DNA from: Saprospiraceae bacterium | GTDB taxonomy: Bacteria > Bacteroidota > Bacteroidia > Chitinophagales > Saprospiraceae | Assembly (NCBI GenBank): GCA_030645295.1 | Contig: JAUSMG010000220.1 | Location: 1 to 32,305, forward strand | Direction: 5' to 3' | DNA length: 32,305 bases | Shown: one piece after another, positions 25,632-32,305 of the stretch | Layout of the letters: each line of letters starts with the position of its first letter | Numbering within the stretch: position 1 is the first letter of the stretch | Translations under genes and position numbers: made by a program | The notes under the pieces: model-generated | What the model was told of the DNA's origin: nothing | The model's database searches: none | The model's input: the letters and a program-made list of their open reading frames with translations, nothing else

Positions 25632-28600
25632 TACCTGATAAGTTGAAGCGTTCCACTGAATATAGATACTTTTTGATCAATAAAGCGCACCGCAATCACA
25701 TACCTGTAGGATCCTGCTTCTGCTTTTTGGCCAAAAAAGGCGCCATTCCAACCAAATTCGGGGTTTTCAGGAGTGATCAGGGTGTTTTTATCCAATCTTT
25801 GAGCGTCAAAAACCAGCGCGTTATACTTGTCGTATATCCTGAAATAGTCCAGGCTATGTACCGAGGGACTGATTGTTCTCACATAGAATAGATCGTTTAC
25901 GCCATCATCGTTAGGCGTAAAAGCATCCGGAATGTACACCTCTTCTTCCCGGTTGATTTTCAGCATTACTCTTACGGTATCCACTCTCACACAACCGGTG
26001 GGGTTGGTGGCATAGACATAGTACACCATTGATCTTTCCGGGGTACAGACCGGATTGCTGATATCGGAATTACTGAGGAATAATTCGGGTTCCCAGGAAT
26101 AAACGGCATCCGGCTCATTTGAAATGGCGCTGAATTGTACCGATCCTCCGGGGCGCAACTCGACATAGTCCGGCCCTGCCGCTAATTCAAAGAGGTCGGT
26201 CAACGATAAAAGCACAGTAGTATCCAATACGCAGCCGATTTGATTCCGGACTTTGATGTGATACATTCCGGTATCCAGTGAAGGGTGAAAATCTCCGATC
26301 TGAGTGTAACCTGGAGCGCTGACCGTGACAATATTGGTGGGATCTGTATGGACACGCAAGTCAATGCCATCTTCGGGATCACACAAGGGGTCAACAATGA
26401 TCTCTGCCTGGATAGCATTATCAAATTGTAGGACAAGCAGGCTGCTATCAGTACACAAGCCATTGTAGCTTACGGTCAGTGCGATCTCATGGGCGCCGGG
26501 AGTCAGGAACGGCTGTTCAAATGCTTTCTGGAAGGAAACTGGCAGGCCATTATATTTCCAGATAAAATTGTTCGCAGTCTGTGAATTGACTTGAAACGAG
26601 GCAGTTGCCGGAACACAAGTTTGAGGGAGGGCATATTCAATCGCTGCAGTAGGGGTTTCCAAAACTGTTATAAGGGTGGTATCTGATTGTGTGCAACCAT
26701 TGCCGGCAAATGCGGTAAAAATGGCCTGATAGTCGCCTGGCTGGGAGTATATGTGTGCTGTATGGCATTCAGATGCCACATTGCCGTCGCCAAATCGCCA
26801 ATAACAGCTTACCGGCACGGTAGGGCTGGCGCCGAAATAAAATACTTCCTTTCCTGTACAGCCCTGATTTTCTGCAGTAGCCTGTATTTCGGGCAGCTCA
26901 AGTACATTGATTGGTCTGATGAGTGTGGTTTTGCAGCCAGCGGGACTGGTGGCTGTTGCCAGGATGGAGTAAATGCCCGGAAAGGCATAACTGTGTGTAG
27001 AGGTTGTTTGGGTAGTTGAAACTCCATCGCCATAGGACAAGACCATATCAGTTGCGTTGGTATTGACCTGGAACTGCACCTCCTCTGATGCACAAACATT
27101 CGGGTCGGCTACCAGTCCTAATTCCGGTGTTGGGAATACCTGAATTGTCAGGGTCATACTGTCGTGCCCACAACCGAAGGTATAGAGCGTGGCTGTATAA
27201 GTACCCGGGGTGTTGAAAATTATGGAGACCGTGTCGCTCAGAAAGGTATTGCCGTCTGAAAATTGCCAAAACACAGGAGCCCCCTCGGTAGATTCACTAT
27301 ACAGGATCACCGGACTGCCGACACAGCGGGGGGTAGCAGGGATGCCGATTAAAGCATTTACGGCGGCGGGATGGACTACCACTTCCTGATAGGCAGTATC
27401 GGAGCTACAGGCGTTGGAGGATACCAGCCAGATACCGATAGTGTCAGGATTGTCCTGAGCATAAAACTGAAAAATGGAAGATATTCCCGCTGTTGCAGTT
27501 CTTATTTCTCCCGTTGAGGTGTAATAGGTATTGCTAAGCGGATATTGGGTGCTTAAAAGAGAAGCTTCGAGCATGGAGCCGGAGCATATTTCGCTGGAGG
27601 AAATGGCAAAATCGGCCACGGGGTTGGGCAGCACCTTTATGAATTGCTGCGCTTCATAAAACCCGCAGCCCCCCGGCACACTCAGTCTAATAGGGAATAT
27701 GGTATCGGAAAGGCCATCCGGATAGGTGATCGGTGGGGGAGAGTAGCCATAAAAGCTTTGGCCCGGGCCGCTTTCCCAGAGATAATGATTGTGCTGTGCA
27801 TCACTGAGATTGATGAATTGAACCGTAAGCGGAGCGCAGCCGGCATTCGGTTGTGCTATAAATTCCACCGCTCCCGGTGGCAATGGCGCCGGAATTTCAA
27901 TGGTAGCAGAATCTCTTATGGTGCATAATGGCAGGCCCGTTACCGGATGGACATTATAGGCTACATACTGCAGCAAATAGGTTCCAGGAAGGCTGTAGCT
28001 GGCGGAAAGGGTGTTTGCGATGCCGTTCCCCCAGTCAATGTCATAAACTACTCCGCCAACAGCATTGGGTAGAAGATTGATTGACTCTCCCTGGCAAGCA
28101 GTATCCCTGTCGAGTTGGAACCCTGACACCGGTAATGATCTCACCACCACTGTCAGCTCGTCGCTTCTGCAACCGGGTGGGAAGCTTGGGTTGGTGTACA
28201 GATAGATATAGGCAGAATCGCGTTTAAGGAGCTGAAGATCAATCGTATTTCCGGAAACACCCGTGCCGGTAAAGAAACCGCCCGGTGAAAATCCTGTGAT
28301 TTCTACGGATGATTCCGTTTCACAAACATAAATATCGGCGCCTGCCTCAATACTGTCGGAAGGCGCTACCTGAATGGAAATGGTATCGCGATCCAGGCAG
28401 ATACCCACTCCTCTGGTATAAACCAGTGCAAAAACACCGGGATTCACCGGATTAAACCAGGTCTGTCCCTGAAAGTTAAACAGATGTTCGCCGGTCCAGT
28501 AACCGGTGGAGTCACTTGCCCAAAGCGGAAAGGATGGACTTTGTGTGCAAAGGGCTGTGTCGGGAGAAAGGATATCAACTTCTTTGGGATAAATGACGAG

Positions 28601-30229
28601 CAGGGTGGTAGACACAGTTGTGTCAGTACAAGTGTTCTGCACAGTTGCCACCACATTAAAGGGACTGTTGGCCGCTGTAAGGGGAAAGGGGAAGCTGTCG
28701 ATTACGACATTATTTATGGTGTAAACTGCCTCCGGCTCGAACGTGGCAGGGGTATAGTTCCAAAGCAGACACTCAATGGATGGCGTGTCAATGGTAAGCG
28801 TAATCGGTTTGTCAATTTTCAGCAACAAGGTATCGGCACGGCGGCAGATGCCGTAGTCGCGAAATGCGATGAATCGATAAACACCGGGAATGTTTTGAAC
28901 AAAAAAAGTATCCTGCGGGGTAATCTTTAACCCGGCTCCGGTCCAGATTACCGGCAGATTGGCCTTTAATCTCATGGTGTCTGAGTTCACGCAGATTGCC
29001 AGGCGAGAAGTATCAGGAGACAATATTTCCACCTCACGGGCAGTCTCCACGAGAAAGGTATCCTTCAGCAGCTGGTATTTGCAGGTATGGATCAATTCGG
29101 CTTCAACATAATAGGGTGTAGTGCTGACAGGAAGCATGACGGGAAACGAGTCGGCCTGTATGCCATTGATCCGGTAAATGGCCTCCGGAATAAAAGGAGA
29201 TGGCGTATAGGAAAGGTCCAGGCAGGTGTCACGTTGGGGTGAAAGGGAAAGTGTGGGCGGTTCCACTACCTCCACCTTCAGGGTCACGGTATCCGGTTGC
29301 CGACACAGGTTGTCAGCCTTGAGCTTGATTTCATAGGTTCCCGGTTCAATAAAAAGAATTCTTGCCACACTGGTATCTGCTGGATTTGGATTTGGATACC
29401 AGAACCAGTTTTGTTGACCATCCCCCAACCAGGAGTAAAAATCTTCAAATAATGAGACACTCCCGTCAAGCCTGATGATAGACCAGGGCTCTTCAAAGCA
29501 AACCCGGTAATGCAGGTTTCCTAATTGTGTGGCTCCTGAATCGATCACAGCATTGGCTTGAGTAGCATTTAAAGCGGCAATTAATGTGGTGCGGCAAACG
29601 GTGTCACACACATTACCGGCGCAATATCTCAGCGTTTGTACACCTGCTGAGTCCCATTGATAGTTTACCTGGTTTCCCAACAAAAACGTGCTGTCCTGAA
29701 CCAGCCAAGACTGATAATTAAGGCTTTTATCTGAACAAGGAACATCTTCTCCGGTTCCAATAAATTTAACCGGCTCACCCAGGCAAGCTATATAAGAATC
29801 CACATGGAAGTTAGCCTTGGGTGGATTTCGCAATGTTAGTATAAACGCACTGTTGGTGGGCTCTATGGAGGGTAAGGTATAGTGTGTTCGCAAAATGATG
29901 ATATGGAAGCCCTGGTAGGTACAGGAGTCGGCAAATTCGGTCAGATCGTAAAAATGAGTCTGCGGCGGCGGATTAATACTGCCCGGGATGATGGTAGGAT
30001 TGGAATTGTCGCCCCAGTCGATTTCGAAATAATCAACAAATGCCAGGTTACTGTAGGTGGTGTCTATCACGATCTTTACACACGCCTCCATGGTGTCTGC
30101 CGTAACACACAGGTATTGCTTGCCATCGCAGGCAGAAATCGTAGGATTGCTGTTCTGGGCCAGCACAGATCCTTGACCTGCGAGTAAAAGCAAGAACAAA
30201 ACAGTGGTAATACCTTTCAGGATATACAA
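25631..30229 (-). CDS. giant PKD-rich surface protein with T9SS type B C-terminal domain, paralogue of 21009-25631
   Basis: 1532 aa; collinear similarity to the neighbour throughout; YIPDAFTPNDDGVNDLFYVRT...FRIYDKYNALVFD...GWNGAFFGQKAEAGSYRYVIAVRFID. Stop overlaps next start by 1 nt (TAATG). Confidence 0.95.
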   Translation of the reverse strand: MYILKGITTVLFLLLLAGQGSVLAQNSNPTISACDGKQYLCVTADTMEACVKIVIDTTYSNLAFVDYFEIDWGDNSNPTIIPGSINPPPQTHFYDLTEFADSCTYQGFHIIILRTHYTLPSIEPTNSAFILTLRNPPKANFHVDSYIACLGEPVKFIGTGEDVPCSDKSLNYQSWLVQDSTFLLGNQVNYQWDSAGVQTLRYCAGNVCDTVCRTTLIAALNATQANAVIDSGATQLGNLHYRVCFEEPWSIIRLDGSVSLFEDFYSWLGDGQQNWFWYPNPNPADTSVARILFIEPGTYEIKLKADNLCRQPDTVTLKVEVVEPPTLSLSPQRDTCLDLSYTPSPFIPEAIYRINGIQADSFPVMLPVSTTPYYVEAELIHTCKYQLLKDTFLVETAREVEILSPDTSRLAICVNSDTMRLKANLPVIWTGAGLKITPQDTFFVQNIPGVYRFIAFRDYGICRRADTLLLKIDKPITLTIDTPSIECLLWNYTPATFEPEAVYTINNVVIDSFPFPLTAANSPFNVVATVQNTCTDTTVSTTLLVIYPKEVDILSPDTALCTQSPSFPLWASDSTGYWTGEHLFNFQGQTWFNPVNPGVFALVYTRGVGICLDRDTISIQVAPSDSIEAGADIYVCETESSVEITGFSPGGFFTGTGVSGNTIDLQLLKRDSAYIYLYTNPSFPPGCRSDELTVVVRSLPVSGFQLDRDTACQGESINLLPNAVGGVVYDIDWGNGIANTLSASYSLPGTYLLQYVAYNVHPVTGLPLCTIRDSATIEIPAPLPPGAVEFIAQPNAGCAPLTVQFINLSDAQHNHYLWESGPGQSFYGYSPPPITYPDGLSDTIFPIRLSVPGGCGFYEAQQFIKVLPNPVADFAISSSEICSGSMLEASLLSTQYPLSNTYYTSTGEIRTATAGISSIFQFYAQDNPDTIGIWLVSSNACSSDTAYQEVVVHPAAVNALIGIPATPRCVGSPVILYSESTEGAPVFWQFSDGNTFLSDTVSIIFNTPGTYTATLYTFGCGHDSMTLTIQVFPTPELGLVADPNVCASEEVQFQVNTNATDMVLSYGDGVSTTQTTSTHSYAFPGIYSILATATSPAGCKTTLIRPINVLELPEIQATAENQGCTGKEVFYFGASPTVPVSCYWRFGDGNVASECHTAHIYSQPGDYQAIFTAFAGNGCTQSDTTLITVLETPTAAIEYALPQTCVPATASFQVNSQTANNFIWKYNGLPVSFQKAFEQPFLTPGAHEIALTVSYNGLCTDSSLLVLQFDNAIQAEIIVDPLCDPEDGIDLRVHTDPTNIVTVSAPGYTQIGDFHPSLDTGMYHIKVRNQIGCVLDTTVLLSLTDLFELAAGPDYVELRPGGSVQFSAISNEPDAVYSWEPELFLSNSDISNPVCTPERSMVYYVYATNPTGCVRVDTVRVMLKINREEEVYIPDAFTPNDDGVNDLFYVRTISPSVHSLDYFRIYDKYNALVFDAQRLDKNTLITPENPEFGWNGAFFGQKAEAGSYRYVIAVRFIDQKVSIFSGTLQLIR

Positions 30230-30266
30230 TGTTTACGACAATTTTGTACTTGTAAAAAATTCTGTG

Positions 30267-30274
30267 CAAATCTA
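30267..30274 (-). promoter_or_regulatory. candidate Bacteroidota -7 box for the giant-protein operon
   Basis: Minus strand TAGATTTG matches TAnnTTTG, 38 nt upstream of the ATG; no clear -33 element. Confidence 0.4.
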
Positions 30275-30307
30275 TAAAATAACTTTAATAAGTAATAAAT
30301 TTATAAT

Positions 30308-30362
30308 TATAGCCACCAAAAAGTGGTCATGAAAAAAATCTTTCCAAAGATATCTTATTGCC
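30308..30362 (+). repeat. 55 bp direct repeat, copy 2 (partner 19911-19965)
   Basis: TATAGCCACCAAAAAGTGGTCATGAAAAAAATCTTTCCAAAGATATCTTATTGCC. Confidence 0.9.
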
Positions 30363-30405
30363 TGATTTTGCCTTGAGTTTAATTTGCAGAATTTAACTTT
30401 GCCGG

Positions 30406-30640
30406 ATGAACAGTTGTTTTTTAAGTCCACCAGATCGAGCATTTTTAGAAAAGGCCCGGGCAATATTGAGGAAGTTGGGCTTTGTTTACAAGCAGACTAT
30501 GGCGGTTCCGGGCAGGGTAGATGTTGCAGAGCAAGCGCACTTTTGGGAACAATTAGAGCCGTTTTTGGCGGAAACCGAGGCTGACGAGGTTGTTTTTTTT
30601 TATAGATGCGGTACACCCCCAACACAATAGTGGCCCATCT
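30406..30640 (+). pseudogene. IS630-family transposase relic (internal fragment, frameshifted)
   Basis: ARAILRKLGFVYKQTMAVPGRVDVAEQAHFWEQLEPFLAETEADEVVFF, then after shifting frame at a T9 run, IDAVHPQHNSGPS: the catalytic DAVHPQHN segment of IS630 transposases. Confidence 0.75.
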
Positions 30641-32305
30641 ATTTTTGATTTTTCATTGCTTCCACCACCGCCATAGACAGCAGCGGTAATCCAATTTTGG
30701 CCCGAAATTCATTGATTGTGTCCTCATCGCCTTCCCAGGGTTTTACCCCCCCGTTTTCTGAGGGTCTTAGGTCGGTAAGATACCGTTGCGGTTTGCCCAG
30801 GGAGAGCCTGCAGCGATCAAATAATACCGCGTAGTTGATCCAGGGCGTTTCTCCATCCGCACAGGATTTTTCGACTATGGGAAGCCAGTTCATATACTCA
30901 AGGATTACGCCTGAGTTTAGGAGGATGCTTAAGGCGGCGTGACAGGCACTTTCCCCGAATTCAGATTTCTTGGGCCAGCCAGTTTTGGCAAGCATTGGTT
31001 GCAGCACTGCAAAATGCTCGTCGCGCTTTTTTTGAATGACCGCATAGGACAATGGTTGCATTTCATAGAGCTCGCTTTCCAACTCCGGATGGTAGCCAGA
31101 CAGGGCATTCAATCCCGTCAGGTAACCCATCGATGTGAGTTCGCCGGAAGCACTGCGTTCATCCAGGCGCAGAGAATCCAGTAGAAAGGAGTATCCCGGA
31201 TATTTGAGTTTACTGTACTTGTCGCGTATTTTTTGATCCAGAAGGCTCCAGCGGTTGTCTTTGTGGAGCACCTCAAAACGTGGGTCAAATTGCACGATTA
31301 TTCCGCTACCATACCCTTGGTTAAGTTTTATCAACCACTTATTCAAAAAAGAAAAAGCCTCTGAATAGCGCTCTTCTTCCACGGCTTTTAGTGCATTTCT
31401 ATAAAAGATACTGGCTAGATCCAGGCGAGATTGCCGGATCTCCGCACGTCGGTTCAAAATCCTGCCTTCCTCTGTACTGTTGGGCCGGAAGAGCTCTTTG
31501 CTGCTCATCGCCAGCGGAATAAACCGGAATGCGGGAAGCTTGTGCGTTTCTGTCAGGCATTTAAACACGGACTGCATCCGGTTTTGGGACAAAGCCAGAT
31601 TTTTAGTTCCAATGCTGTCGGTATGGCCAGATATTTCAAAAACCAGATCCGGATAATTCCTGGCAAATCCGGCAAAAGAGTCTAAAACAGTTTTGTGCGC
31701 TTCGGTCAGGGCAAAAGCATCATTTTGAAACAACAAAGTTTGATTATCCATTTGGGGGGGGATCCCCAATGAAACGGGATCATAGCGGCTGCAATAATAG
31801 AAGGCGCTGTCAGAAACCGCCGATACCGAAGGAATTTCGGTCACGGAGACTTTATCCACAAAATACTTGACCTGCACATAACTCCGGTTTTGATGCCAGT
31901 GATGATCCTCAAACACGCCGATCATAAGGTAATTGCTGGTGCAAAGTGGCCTGATGCGCCACTTCACGGGATACCAGGTGTCATACAGTACGGTATCTAT
32001 TTTGAGGAATGGAAGAATTACTTCAGTTTGGCCCAGACCATGCATTTTGAGGTTTTGAGGCAATAATGCGATGCCTATATGACTGGCCCAATCGGGATCG
32101 GACCGCTTTTTGCTCTCAATGTGAATCCAAAAACTTACCTCATACAATTGCCCCACCTGCATGGGTTGCGTGGTCCGGGCAGTTAGATAAGTAGCCCCTT
32201 CATGGATATTGCCCCCGCATTCCGGGTGATACCACATTTCAATCATCGCCTTGCCCTCCTTCGGAATCATTTTATCAAATGGATTGCCCAGATATTTATT
32301 ATCAT
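30639..32305 (-). CDS. OmpA-family protein, N-terminus outside the window
   Basis: Frame stays open upstream of the listed Met to the window edge (DNKYLGNPFDKMIPKEG). OmpA-like core LVFEISGHTDSIGTKNLALSQNRMQSVFKCL...EGRILNRRAEIRQ. Confidence 0.85.
   Translation of the reverse strand, partial: DNKYLGNPFDKMIPKEGKAMIEMWYHPECGGNIHEGATYLTARTTQPMQVGQLYEVSFWIHIESKKRSDPDWASHIGIALLPQNLKMHGLGQTEVILPFLKIDTVLYDTWYPVKWRIRPLCTSNYLMIGVFEDHHWHQNRSYVQVKYFVDKVSVTEIPSVSAVSDSAFYYCSRYDPVSLGIPPQMDNQTLLFQNDAFALTEAHKTVLDSFAGFARNYPDLVFEISGHTDSIGTKNLALSQNRMQSVFKCLTETHKLPAFRFIPLAMSSKELFRPNSTEEGRILNRRAEIRQSRLDLASIFYRNALKAVEEERYSEAFSFLNKWLIKLNQGYGSGIIVQFDPRFEVLHKDNRWSLLDQKIRDKYSKLKYPGYSFLLDSLRLDERSASGELTSMGYLTGLNALSGYHPELESELYEMQPLSYAVIQKKRDEHFAVLQPMLAKTGWPKKSEFGESACHAALSILLNSGVILEYMNWLPIVEKSCADGETPWINYAVLFDRCRLSLGKPQRYLTDLRPSENGGVKPWEGDEDTINEFRAKIGLPLLSMAVVEAMKNQK

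Noticed and set aside
30384-30584. 66 aa plus-strand ORF overlapping the transposase relic
   Set aside because: Out of frame with the recognisable IS630 segment; no independent support.

Overview
This 32.3 kb window looks like chromosomal DNA from a Bacteroidota bacterium, probably Saprospiria-like. The evidence is T9SS sorting domains, PorP/SprF, TAnnTTTG promoter motifs and eukaryote-type class Ia RNR subunits. Left third (about 1-9.3 kb), all real genes on the minus strand apart from an ISL3-type transposase 3' end at the left edge: a BrnT-like toxin/antitoxin pair between two ~110 bp direct repeats, nrdA, a MNT-HEPN (MntA/HepT-type) pair, a solitary MbtH-like gene, a GIY-YIG protein, a T9SS-targeted PHB-depolymerase-like esterase, and several families of intergenic inverted repeats. 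One of these is a compact 109 bp MITE-like element with perfect 34 bp terminal inverted repeats. Middle (9.3-20 kb): DUF1508 protein, nrdB, a DnaA-box cluster in the divergent nrdB/esterase intergenic region, a second T9SS esterase, a dockerin-like secreted protein, a BNR/sortilin-like protein, a LolA-like protein and a polyprenyl diphosphate synthase. Right third (20-32 kb): an apparent translationally coupled operon of two giant paralogous T9SS type-B (gliding-motility C-terminal) PKD-rich proteins plus one PorP/SprF protein. It is bracketed by 55 bp direct repeats and followed by an IS630-type transposase relic and an OmpA-family protein. No tRNA, rRNA or CRISPR array was seen. The strongest candidates for follow-up are the DnaA-box cluster at ~10.92-11.02 kb, the repeat-bracketed PorP/twin-giant cassette, the nested-palindrome MITE family, and the direct-repeat-flanked toxin/antitoxin cassette. 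All family calls are from reading the translations; no database search was run.
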